Shown: positions 24,420 to 32,562 of the stretch, in pieces
Layout: the number at the start of each line of letters is the position of its first letter
How positions within the stretch are numbered: position 1 is the stretch's first letter
DNA from: JAIQET01 sp035542575
GTDB lineage: Bacteria > Acidobacteriota > Terriglobia > Terriglobales > Acidobacteriaceae
Assembly (NCBI GenBank): GCA_035542575.1
Contig: DATKLE010000058.1
Span: 1-64,000 of the forward strand
Length of the DNA: 64,000 nucleotides
Direction of reading: 5' to 3'
Position numbers and translations under genes: made by a program
Notes under the pieces: model-generated
The model's database searches: none
What the model was told of the DNA's origin: nothing
What the model saw: the letters and a program-made list of their open reading frames with translations, nothing else

Positions 24420-24990
24420 GCTTACCTCTCCGGAGTTCACGCACCAGCCACACCTTGGCCAGTTTCCAGTCCCGCATCACAGTTTCCGGAGACACCTTCA
24501 ATACCTCGGCAGTCTCCCTGACGTCCAGCCCGCCGAAAAATCTGAGCTCGACCACCCGGCTCTTCCTCTCATCGACCAGCGCCAGTTTCTTCAGTGCTTC
24601 ATCGAGTTCGACCAGTTCGCGGTCAGGCTCGGGGCCGACCACAAGTGCTTCATCCAGAGTCATGTGCGCAGCACCCCCGCCCCGCTTCTGGTAGCGTCGG
24701 GAACGTGCGAAGTCCGTCAGAATTCGTCTCATTAATTGGGCGCAGACACCGAAAAAATGGGCGCGGTTCTGCCAGTCCATACGTCTGGCATCGATCAGCC
24801 GCAGATAAACCTCGTTGACGAGGGCGGTTGCCTGAAGAGTGTGACTGGGCCGTTCCCCCGCCATGTAACGCCGCGCCGCCCGTCGCAATTCCTGGTACAC
24901 CAGCGGGGTCAGTTCTTGCAGCGCCTCTTGGTCTCCCGCGCCCCACGCCCGAAGCAGTCGAGTAACTTCATGGGACTCCGGCGCCTCCAT
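24409..24990 (-). CDS. ECF-type RNA polymerase sigma factor
   Basis: A 194-residue sigma factor of the sigma-70 ECF group common in Acidobacteria and Planctomycetes. Region 2 includes ALQELTPLVYQELRRAARRY and ATALVNEVYLRL; region 4 includes VVELRFFGGLDVRETAEVL and SPETVMRDWKLAKVWL for -35 recognition. The ATG at 24990 has AGAGG six bases upstream. Its last codons overlap the kinase start. Linkage to a transmembrane kinase rather than an anti-sigma factor suggests control by phosphorylation. A relic of a similar module lies at 21147-21500. Confidence 0.92.
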   Translation of the reverse strand: MEAPESHEVTRLLRAWGAGDQEALQELTPLVYQELRRAARRYMAGERPSHTLQATALVNEVYLRLIDARRMDWQNRAHFFGVCAQLMRRILTDFARSRRYQKRGGGAAHMTLDEALVVGPEPDRELVELDEALKKLALVDERKSRVVELRFFGGLDVRETAEVLKVSPETVMRDWKLAKVWLVRELRRGKRGS

Positions 24991-25192
24991 ACCAAACCTC
25001 TTTGATTCCTTTGACTTAGCCCCTAGTCGCGAAGCGTACCACAGGTAACCGTGCTTTTCCACGGCTAAACCCTGCACCGGTGACAACTTTTCTTTGCAGT
25101 TTCGCATGGCAATTCCCGCTTTACATGATGCAAGGCTTTCGACTTCGAATACGCGATCGGCGCTCTGCCGCGCGCCCAATGAGGAGGACGTT

Positions 25193-25627
25193 ATGAAAAG
25201 ACATGGCTACACTCTGCGCAAGATGGTTCTGGGCATGTTCCTGGTGCTCGCGATCGGCATGGCGCATGCCCAAATTGGAGGCGATGTTCTCAAGGTGAAG
25301 GTCCCCTTCAACTTCAATATTGGGACACAGACATTTCCTGCCGGCGAATACAGTCTCAGATCCCTGCTCCCGCACACCATGCACCTGCGGAACCAGTCGG
25401 GGCAGGTTCTCACCAGCATCGCCACCAATTCCATTGAATCGAGCGAGGTTTCGAAATCAGTGAAGTTGGTCTTCAACGGATATGCTGGCCAGTATTTCCT
25501 GACCCAGATCTGGACACCGGGGGACAGCACTGGCCGGGAGCTCGTCAAGTCGTCCGCTGAAATCGAGCTGGCGAAAAAGCACTCGCCCGGACAGCAGGTC
25601 GCCCTGCAGATTGCCCCTCATCGCTGA
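25193..25627 (+). CDS. Small secreted protein of an acidobacterial family
   Basis: A 144-residue exported protein. The signal peptide spans residues 1 to about 27 (MVLGMFLVLAIGMAHAQ). The mature part begins with a beta-strand-rich motif VLKVKVPFNFNIGTQTFPAGEYSL, which I associate with a common uncharacterised family in Acidobacteria. GAGGAGG lies just upstream of the ATG. It is divergent from the sigma/kinase operon and may be a target of that sigma factor, which is only a positional guess. Confidence 0.8.
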   Translation: MKRHGYTLRKMVLGMFLVLAIGMAHAQIGGDVLKVKVPFNFNIGTQTFPAGEYSLRSLLPHTMHLRNQSGQVLTSIATNSIESSEVSKSVKLVFNGYAGQYFLTQIWTPGDSTGRELVKSSAEIELAKKHSPGQQVALQIAPHR

Positions 25628-25894
25628 GGACAAGGATTTCCTGCCCTCAGGTCATAGCTGGGCTGCCCGTAACCTAGGGCAGAACACGACCGGGACCCGA
25701 CTGACCTACCCTCTTCGGGTCCTGGTCGAACCCTTAAGCTGTCTTGGTATTCTTACCGAAATGCAGGTGTCTGGCGCCGTAGCAGCGGTGAAGACGCCAG
25801 GACATGGGACGAGGTTAGAACGGAAGCGAAGCTCAGGCAGTGATGGACAGACAGTGAAGAGGTCATAGGCAGCTGCGTCATGCGAGAGGAGGAG
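25628..25894. other. Intergenic spacer without a supported gene
   Basis: Together with the hairpin repeat that follows, this spans about 340 bp between two converging secreted-protein genes. No frame has a ribosome-binding site and protein-like composition. Confidence 0.45.
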
Positions 25895-25936
25895 GAAAAG
25901 CCCCAGGTCTCGAACACCGCGAGACCTGGACCACCC
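25895..25936 (-). repeat. Dispersed hairpin repeat, copy 2
   Basis: Identical to the element at 17030-17071 except for one base in the lower stem (CTGGA for CTGGG). It lies just past the stop of the minus-strand gene 25972-26751, with GGCTTTT on the minus-strand 3' side, consistent with a terminator for that gene. Confidence 0.78.
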
Positions 25937-25971
25937 TCGGAGTGGTGGACTTTGATTCACGGTAGCCGGTT

Positions 25972-26751
25972 CTAGTTCGCTTCCGTCACCTTACCGTTCA
26001 CAAACGTGATTTTAACGTCCTTGTAGATATAGATCTTCTTGGCCCCAAGGTTGACGATCTTGTCCGGCTTGCCGAGCGCGTTCACCACTTGATCAATGGT
26101 TTGCCCGATCTCGATGGTTGGGGGTTCGGCCGGCGCCGCGTCGGCCGGTGGGGGAGCCACTTCGGCGGGCGCATCCTGGATCTGCTGCTGCCCCTGCTCT
26201 GGTCCCGCGGCGCTCTCGTCAATGGTGAGCACCTGGGCCATCACATCCTGCACCTGGGGAACGCTGGCCTTCTCCAAGTATCCCTTATCGAATTGGAAGG
26301 TGATCTCGGATTTGTAGAAGGTAGGGGGATTCACCCCATTGCAGGAATCGCAATCCAGAAGCTGGATCGAGATCTTCTCCTTCGGCACATTGACTTCCAA
26401 CTTGGACGGATACACCTTTTCGCCGACCGTGAAATAGCGGGAAACGGACTTGACCATGGCCAGACAGAATCCGTTGGGCGCTTTCAGATTGCCGTCCTGG
26501 TATTTGGCCGGACACATGGCCAGGCTGGTGGGCTGGACGCCAAGAATCCCAGCCTTTTGAATCACCAGCACGGTACCGGGTTCGATGATGGTAAGGCCAT
26601 TGGCATCATTGCCGGTCTTTACAAAGTTGTATTGCGCCTGCAACTGTTCCGCCAGGGAAGGCGGCGTGGTCTGCGCGATCACCGGCCAAGGCACGATGTG
26701 AATCACGAATAAGGCGAGAATCCGAGTTGCGATATCGAGTCCCCGTCGCAT
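25972..26751 (-). CDS. Secreted protein with a C-terminal SmpA/OmlA-like segment
   Basis: A 259-residue exported protein from the ATG at 26751, preceded by AGGAGG. Signal peptide residues 1 to about 27 (LALFVIHIVPWPVIAQ). The middle shows two cysteine clusters (LDCDSC) and a beta-rich fold, then a Pro/Ala/Glu-rich linker (PAEVAPPPADAAPAEPP). The C-terminal 45 residues (IEIGQTIDQVVNALGKPDKI, then VKITFVNGKVTEAN) resemble the BamE/SmpA-type turn used in envelope assembly. The whole protein matches no family I can name. It follows the Asn/Tyr-rich gene's region in the opposite reading order and is separately terminated. Confidence 0.78.
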   Translation of the reverse strand: MRRGLDIATRILALFVIHIVPWPVIAQTTPPSLAEQLQAQYNFVKTGNDANGLTIIEPGTVLVIQKAGILGVQPTSLAMCPAKYQDGNLKAPNGFCLAMVKSVSRYFTVGEKVYPSKLEVNVPKEKISIQLLDCDSCNGVNPPTFYKSEITFQFDKGYLEKASVPQVQDVMAQVLTIDESAAGPEQGQQQIQDAPAEVAPPPADAAPAEPPTIEIGQTIDQVVNALGKPDKIVNLGAKKIYIYKDVKITFVNGKVTEAN

Positions 26752-26847
26752 GGTTGGAATCCTCCTGGGCGCAAGGCTAAAGATCTCAGACACAACTTTC
26801 CCGATGGGTTAGGGGGGAACGCCTTGGGCTCGTCCTGAATAAGGTTG

Positions 26848-26880
26848 GCGAAGGACGCAGGCCTCGCCCGCGTCCTTCGC
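26848..26880 (-). terminator. Terminator hairpin after the Asn/Gly/Tyr-rich gene
   Basis: GCGAAGGACGC and GCGTCCTTCGC form a perfect 11-bp stem with an 11-base loop, 16 bp past the stop at 26897. On the minus strand a moderately T-rich stretch (CCTTATT) follows. Confidence 0.6.
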
Positions 26881-26896
26881 TGGAAGGTGCTTTCCG

Positions 26897-28681
26897 TTAC
26901 TGGTTGTTTCCCTGGCCAGAGGTGACCTGCTGTTCAGCCTGTTCGGCCTCTTGCTCTTCCGCTTGCAGGTCTGACTCAACGTTAGCGTCTGCAGTCGGTG
27001 CTGGAACTTCACCGGCCGTGGTGGTGGTATCAGGAGCGGTAGGAAGGCCGCCCTTGCCGGCGTTCTCAGCCAGGCTCTTTAGTCCGCCGTCGAGCATCTC
27101 CCGGAAGTGGTTGTACATTTCCTGGAGGTCGCTGACGTCCACCTGGCCATTGGTGCCCACCGCGCAGTCGTCCTTCTTGCTGGCCGCGACCTGGACGCCG
27201 ACTTTGTTGTCATCGCCGGCTTGGTCACTGGTGCGGGTGATCACGTCTCCCGCCGAGAGGGAGCACTCATTGCCTCCGTCATCGGTGATATCCAGATCGC
27301 TGGAGACGATGAAAGTGGTGAAATTGGGATCCAGCGCCTTCGGGGTTTCGTCCCCGCCCCCGCCGGATTGCTGGCTGCCGCCGGCGGCTTGCTGCTCGCC
27401 CTCAATCTCCTGCTTGACCTCATCGGAGATAGCCTGCTTGACCTCGCGAGGGATTGCAGTTCCTCCTTCGCCCCCCTGCGGGCCCGCGAGCGAAGCGTAG
27501 AGCTCGGTCCAGCGCGGGAACACGCCGGAGTTCAGGCGAGCCTCGTAGGCCTGTCGCAGTTGCTCGGAAAAGATGTAGTCGCTCAGCCACGGAGAGGCTG
27601 ACGGATAGGACGGATAGGGTTGATAGTAATAGTTGTAGTAGCCGTACCAGGGATCGCGATAGTAGCCCCAGCGGTAGTACGCCGGCGCCGGCCAGGGACG
27701 ATAGGCCCAGCCATAATACGCCGGGCGGTAGTAGTAGGCGGGAGCGTAGCCGTAGTAGGGCCGTCCGCGCCAATAGTAGGAGCGATAAGCATAGGCGTAC
27801 CGCCGCCCGTGCCAGTAGTAGCTTCGTTGCACATAGGCGCGGCCATTGCGACGGAGGTAGGGGCGCTCCATATAGCCCCGGCCTCTCCCCATGCTGACGA
27901 TACGGTGCCCGTTGCGCTCGGTCACTATGGTGCGGCCGTGTACGCCGTTATGGATAACCATTCCTCTGGTCTGGATGGTCCGCACTTTTCCGTCCGGCCG
28001 ATAGGCCACGGTTTTGTTGCCGACGTGGACGACGCGGTCGGGTTTACGCGCGGCGACTCTGGTGTTGCCGGCGCGATTGTTGGGCCCGCCACGCGCATTG
28101 TTGGCGTTTGCCCCGCCCGCGCGGTTGGCATTCGCGCCCCCGGCGTTACGGCCGGCGCGCGCATTGCCGGCGCTCATGCGGTTTGCATTCGCACCGCCCG
28201 CGCCCCGGTTGGCGTTGCCGACGTTGGCCCCACCGGCCCGGTTGGCATTGAGTCCGGTAGCGTTACGGCCAGCAGTGGCGTTGCCTGCGCCTTGCCGGTT
28301 ATTCATGCCGCCGGCGTTCGAGCGATTGGCGTTCAGGTTCCCGGCGCCCGAACGATTGGTGCCAGCGTTGCGATTCATGTTCCCGGCCTGCGACCCGTAC
28401 ATGCCGCCCTGGTTGCGGTTACCACCGTTTAGAGTTGAACTTGAGCGTTGTCCCATCCCGGAGTTGCCCCTGCCCATGGAAGGACTGGACGACCGCGACG
28501 GGCTGGGAGCAGTCGCTTGGCGTTGCGGCTGATGCGGTGGCGGCGCGCTCTGCCGCGGCGGCGCCGCCGGCTTGCTTGCCTGCCGCTTCTGGCTCCAGCC
28601 GAGCCCCGGCAGCATCAATACGGCCAGTACAAACACAAACCATCTGACAGCAACATAATCCGCTCTCTGATCCAACTTCAT
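26897..28681 (-). CDS. Large secreted low-complexity protein (Asn/Gly/Ala repeats and Tyr-rich block)
   Basis: A 594-residue exported protein with a signal peptide ending near residue 30 (LMLPGLGWSQ). Residues about 35-95 are Pro/Ser/Gln-rich. Residues about 95-210 are degenerate GGANANR-type repeats rich in Asn, Gly and Ala. A central block (about 270-370) is extremely rich in Tyr, Arg, Pro and Trp (RSYYWRGRPYYGYAPAYYYR). The C-terminal third is acidic and may fold (FTTFIVSSDLDITDDGGNEC). The composition suggests an extracellular, perhaps adhesive, gel-like or scaffold protein; no enzyme motif is seen. GGAGGGAGGAAC precedes the ATG. Confidence 0.8.
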   Translation of the reverse strand: MKLDQRADYVAVRWFVFVLAVLMLPGLGWSQKRQASKPAAPPRQSAPPPHQPQRQATAPSPSRSSSPSMGRGNSGMGQRSSSTLNGGNRNQGGMYGSQAGNMNRNAGTNRSGAGNLNANRSNAGGMNNRQGAGNATAGRNATGLNANRAGGANVGNANRGAGGANANRMSAGNARAGRNAGGANANRAGGANANNARGGPNNRAGNTRVAARKPDRVVHVGNKTVAYRPDGKVRTIQTRGMVIHNGVHGRTIVTERNGHRIVSMGRGRGYMERPYLRRNGRAYVQRSYYWHGRRYAYAYRSYYWRGRPYYGYAPAYYYRPAYYGWAYRPWPAPAYYRWGYYRDPWYGYYNYYYQPYPSYPSASPWLSDYIFSEQLRQAYEARLNSGVFPRWTELYASLAGPQGGEGGTAIPREVKQAISDEVKQEIEGEQQAAGGSQQSGGGGDETPKALDPNFTTFIVSSDLDITDDGGNECSLSAGDVITRTSDQAGDDNKVGVQVAASKKDDCAVGTNGQVDVSDLQEMYNHFREMLDGGLKSLAENAGKGGLPTAPDTTTTAGEVPAPTADANVESDLQAEEQEAEQAEQQVTSGQGNNQ

Positions 28682-29237
28682 GTTCCTCCCTCCCAGAACT
28701 TTTTCCCCGGAGTCAACTGATAAACACGAGCCGTGTGGAATCCGACAAACCTGATACCCCTGTTTTTCTGCCGCGAGAGTTTACTCCGTTCCTGCCCTTT
28801 GGAGCAGAGATAATTTGCGCCGCCTATCCTGGAACCCCTGGAACCCTTACGCTGCCGGGTACTGCATCGGATTGCCCCGGCACCTGCTCAGCCAAGCCAA
28901 CGTCGGAAACCGAGAATTCCAAACCTCAGAGAGCCCAGTGCGCACCCTCGACGACCTCATCCCACATAGCCACCCACTGTGCATTGCGCAAACGTTGGGG
29001 ATAAACCGTCAAACCGCGATCGAGGATGCTTCCCCATGCCTTGAACCCTGAGGATGACCGTGCTACTTCGGCCCCCGGGGTCCCAGGCAAAGTCCAAGAA
29101 ACTGCGACAGTTGTCTGTCCGCTTGCTGCAGTGGTAGCATTCCGTCTCCGGGAAGACGGTGTGCTCCCCCGCACCCGCCGGATGGCATCCGACTAGCCCT
29201 CCACCACGTATTGCGTACAAGCGCAGGGAAAACCATC
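28682..29237. other. Intergenic region before the second sigma/kinase module
   Basis: About 550 bp with no supported gene. It includes a direct CTGGAACCC repeat near 28830. It should carry the divergent promoters of the low-complexity protein gene and the sigma-factor gene. Confidence 0.45.
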
Positions 29238-29819
29238 ATGCCGCTGCGAAACCCTCGGACAACAACCGGACCTGAGCACGGCGAGCCGGGGACGACGGAG
29301 GAGAGGCGCGCTCTGGACGAGCAGTTCAGCCTGGCCTACGAGGAGCTGCGCCGCCTGGCCAGCACGGTGCGCCGGGGCGACCCCAGCGCCACCCTCAACC
29401 CCACAGCGTTGGTCAACGAAGCCTGGTTGAAGCTGGCGAACTCCCCCCATCTGGCTTCGACCTCGCGTTTGCATTTCAAGCGGATCGCCGCCCGCGCCAT
29501 GCGCCAACTGCTGATCGAGGCCGCCCGGCGCCGCAAAGCCCATAAACGGGGCGGTGACGGGGAGTTCCACCTGGTCACGTTCGACGAGTCCCTTGAGCCA
29601 GCGGCATCCTGCGGAGAGGATTTGCTGGCCCTCGACACCGCTCTGGAAGAACTGGCGCGTGTTCACCCCCGCCAAGCCACAATGGTCGAGAACCGCTTCT
29701 TCGGCGGTCTCGACGTCAGCGAAACTGCGGCGTTGCTCGACGTATCGGAAGCGACGATTCTCCGCGACTGGCGAGCCGCCAAAGCCTGGCTGGCCCACCA
29801 GCTGCGGCGAGCGCGCTGA
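29238..29819 (+). CDS. ECF-type RNA polymerase sigma factor
   Basis: A 193-residue sigma factor. Region 2 includes FSLAYEELRRLASTVRRGD and NPTALVNEAWLKLANSP; region 4 includes ENRFFGGLDVSETAALL and SEATILRDWRAAKAWL. The ATG at 29238 has AGGGA upstream; a TTG at 29211 is less likely. It is followed 27 bp later by a Ser/Thr kinase, repeating the arrangement at 21.5-25 kb but with a different kinase output domain. The two sigma factors share layout but differ clearly in sequence, so they probably serve different regulons. Confidence 0.9.
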   Translation: MPLRNPRTTTGPEHGEPGTTEERRALDEQFSLAYEELRRLASTVRRGDPSATLNPTALVNEAWLKLANSPHLASTSRLHFKRIAARAMRQLLIEAARRRKAHKRGGDGEFHLVTFDESLEPAASCGEDLLALDTALEELARVHPRQATMVENRFFGGLDVSETAALLDVSEATILRDWRAAKAWLAHQLRRAR

Positions 29820-29846
29820 CCGCTTCCGCCACGTCAAGGAGTAAAG

Positions 29847-32528
29847 ATGGACAGCACCCGCTGGGAGCGAATTCAGACCCTGTTTCACGACGCGGCCGAC
29901 CTTCCCGCGCCCGAGCAACGGGTCTTCCTCCAGGCCGCGTGTGGCGATGACCAGGAATTGTTGGCGGACGTCCTCGTCCTGCTGGAGGAGGACGCCCGCA
30001 GCAACTCGCTGCTGGACCGCGAAGTGGCCCAGGTTGCGCATCAGATGCTCGCGCCAGCAGGCTCCCCGCTTACGGCTTTTCAGGAATTCGGCCCTTATCG
30101 GATCAAGGAGATGCTGGGTGAGGGCGGGATGGGCGTGGTTTACCTGGCCGAGCGCGACGACTTGGGCAACCGGGTGGCGATCAAGATTCTGCGCGATGCC
30201 TGGCTGTCCCCGGCCCGCCGTGAGCGATTTGCCAGCGAGCAGCGAACGCTGGCGCAACTCAACCATCCCGGCATCGCACGCCTCTACGACGCCGATACCC
30301 TCGCCGACGGAACTCCCTGGTTCGCCATGGAGTACGTCGAAGGCGTGCCGCTCACCGAGTACTGCAGCCAGCATCGGTGCCCGATCGAGACACGGTTACG
30401 GCTGTTTCGTTCCGTGTGCGAGGCGGTGCAATACGCCCATCAGCATGCGGTCATTCACCGCGATTTGAAGCCCTCCAATATCCTGGTGAAGCCCGACGGG
30501 ACGGTCCGGCTCCTCGACTTTGGAATTGCCAAGCAACTGGAGGGCCTGGACGTCCCGGCGGATCAGACGCTGACGGGACTGCGGCTCATGACTCCGGCCT
30601 ATGCGGCGCCGGAACAGATCCGCGGGGACCGGGTCGGGATACACATTGACGTCTATTCCCTGGGCGTGATCCTCTTTGAACTGCTCACCGGGAAACTTCC
30701 GTTCAACATCTCCAATCTCACACCGGCGGAATCGGAAGCCTTCATTGTGGAACACGAGCCGGCGAAGCCATCCGCCTTGGTGAAGCAGATGCGTGAGGCC
30801 GGGGATGCGAATGCGTGTATTCCGCCCCCTGGGAAGACATCCTGGGCCGATTTGGACGTGCTCTGCCTCACGGCGATGCACAAGGATCTCGCGCGGCGCT
30901 ACCGTTCGGTGGAAGCGCTGATCCGCGATGTTGACCACTACCTCCATGGCGAACCACTGGAGGCACGGCCAGACACCATGGGGTACCGGTTGGGCAAGTT
31001 TGTCCGCCGGAACCGGCGCGCCGTATCGGCAGCGGCCCTGGTGTTCATCATCGTTGTCAGTCTGGTCGTCTTTTTTACGTTGCGGTTGGCGCGAGCGCGC
31101 AATGCGGCCCTGGCTGAGGCGGCCCGGACCGAGCGAATCCAGCAGTTCATGCTGAACCTTTTCCAGGGCGGGGATGAAGCGGCCGGCCCCGCCGACAGCC
31201 TACGGGTGGTGGCGCTGCTCGACCGGGGTGTGCAGGAGGCGCGGGCACTCGATGGGGACCCGGCGATGCAGGCTGAGCTCTACGAGACCCTGGGAAACAT
31301 CTATCAGAAGCTGGGCAAGCTTGATCCAGCGGATTCGTTGCTGCGTTCCGCTCTCGAGCAGCGCCAGAAATTCTTTGGTCAGGACAGCGCGGAAGCGGCG
31401 GAGAGCATGGTTGCGCTTGGCCTGCTACGGGCCGACCAGGCGCAGTATGAGGAAGCCGAGCGCCTGGTGCGTCAAGGGTTGGCCATCAGCCAGCGGGACC
31501 TGCCCCCCAACCACCCATCGGTGGCGAGAGCAACGTTCGCTTTGGGCAAGGTGTTGGAAGATCGCGGCACGTACGACCCGGCCATAGCGGCGCTCAACGA
31601 GGCAGTCCGCCTGCAGTCGGCGCCTGGGGCATCGAAGGCTGACCTGGCCGCGAGTTTGTCGGAGCTGGCCAATACGCACTTCTATGCTGGTCACTATGAC
31701 ATTTCCGATTCCCTGAACCGGCGTGTCCTGGAGATGAACCGCGAACTTCATGGGGAGCGCCACCCCTTGGTGGCAGATACTCTGATCAATCTGGGCGCCA
31801 TTCAGTTCCAGTTAGGCCATTACAAAGAGTCGGAGCAGTTTAACCGCCAAGCACTGGCAATTGTCCAATCCTGGTACGGCAAGGACCATCCGGAGACGGC
31901 CGACACCATGACCATCCTCGGCCAGTCGCTCACCTACCAGCAACGATATGGCGAAGCTGAAACTCTGCTGAAGCAGTCTCTGGGCATTCTGGAGTGTTTT
32001 TACGGGCCCGTGCATCCCCGTGTTGCCTTCGCCCTCAACGAACTGGGCAACATCGCGGTCCGCCAGAACAAGCTGGATGACGCGCAGGCCTACTTTACGC
32101 GCGTGATCAGCATCTATCGCTCGATCTACGGGGAAAACCATTATCTGATCGGCATTGCGCAGTCCAACCTGGGAGGCGTGTATGTCAAGCGGAAGCAATA
32201 CGTCCGTGCCGAGGAGCTCTTCCGAGCGGCGCTGCAAACCTATGCCAAGACCCTGCGGCCGGATCACTTCAACGTGGGTGTCTCGCGGATCCGGCTGGGG
32301 AACGCACTGCTCGGTCAGCGCCGCTACGCCGAGGCTGCGGTGGAAAGCCAAGCCGGCTACGAGATTCTGATGAAGCAAACCAGCCCGACGGTAAAGTGGC
32401 TGCAGACCGCGCGCAAAGATCTGGCGGCGGAGTATGAGGCGCTGAAGCAGCCGCAGAAGGCGGCGCAGTTCCGGGCGGAGCTGACCGCCACCGAAAACAA
32501 GGCGTCCGCCACCGCCAGTAAGAAGTGA
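29847..32528 (+). CDS. Membrane Ser/Thr protein kinase with TPR repeats
   Basis: An 893-residue protein with AGGAG before the ATG. The kinase domain (about 82-370) has the Gly loop GEGGMGVVYLAE, K113 in VAIKIL, H204-R-D206-LKPSN and D224FG. A membrane helix (about 391-413, ALVFIIVVSLVVFFTL) separates it from a C-terminal array of TPR-type repeats (about 435-890) recognisable as the helix pairs ELYETLGNIYQKLGKLDPAD, SLSELANTHFYAGHYD and FALNELGNIAVRQNKLDDA. Extracytoplasmic TPRs would bind a peptide or protein partner and signal to the kinase. It follows the sigma-factor gene closely and is convergent with 32563-33549. Confidence 0.95.
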   Translation: MDSTRWERIQTLFHDAADLPAPEQRVFLQAACGDDQELLADVLVLLEEDARSNSLLDREVAQVAHQMLAPAGSPLTAFQEFGPYRIKEMLGEGGMGVVYLAERDDLGNRVAIKILRDAWLSPARRERFASEQRTLAQLNHPGIARLYDADTLADGTPWFAMEYVEGVPLTEYCSQHRCPIETRLRLFRSVCEAVQYAHQHAVIHRDLKPSNILVKPDGTVRLLDFGIAKQLEGLDVPADQTLTGLRLMTPAYAAPEQIRGDRVGIHIDVYSLGVILFELLTGKLPFNISNLTPAESEAFIVEHEPAKPSALVKQMREAGDANACIPPPGKTSWADLDVLCLTAMHKDLARRYRSVEALIRDVDHYLHGEPLEARPDTMGYRLGKFVRRNRRAVSAAALVFIIVVSLVVFFTLRLARARNAALAEAARTERIQQFMLNLFQGGDEAAGPADSLRVVALLDRGVQEARALDGDPAMQAELYETLGNIYQKLGKLDPADSLLRSALEQRQKFFGQDSAEAAESMVALGLLRADQAQYEEAERLVRQGLAISQRDLPPNHPSVARATFALGKVLEDRGTYDPAIAALNEAVRLQSAPGASKADLAASLSELANTHFYAGHYDISDSLNRRVLEMNRELHGERHPLVADTLINLGAIQFQLGHYKESEQFNRQALAIVQSWYGKDHPETADTMTILGQSLTYQQRYGEAETLLKQSLGILECFYGPVHPRVAFALNELGNIAVRQNKLDDAQAYFTRVISIYRSIYGENHYLIGIAQSNLGGVYVKRKQYVRAEELFRAALQTYAKTLRPDHFNVGVSRIRLGNALLGQRRYAEAAVESQAGYEILMKQTSPTVKWLQTARKDLAAEYEALKQPQKAAQFRAELTATENKASATASKK

Positions 32529-32562
32529 TCTCTCAAACCGCCGATTCTAATCTGCGCCACTC

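Noticed and set aside
27620..28432. Plus-strand Val/Ala-rich frame opposite the Asn/Gly repeat protein
   Set aside because: It is the antisense of repetitive codons. The minus-strand gene has a signal peptide and strong ribosome-binding site.
26897..28681. CRISPR-like or minisatellite array in the repeat region
   Set aside because: The repeats are degenerate, in coding frame and without regular spacers, so they reflect protein low complexity.
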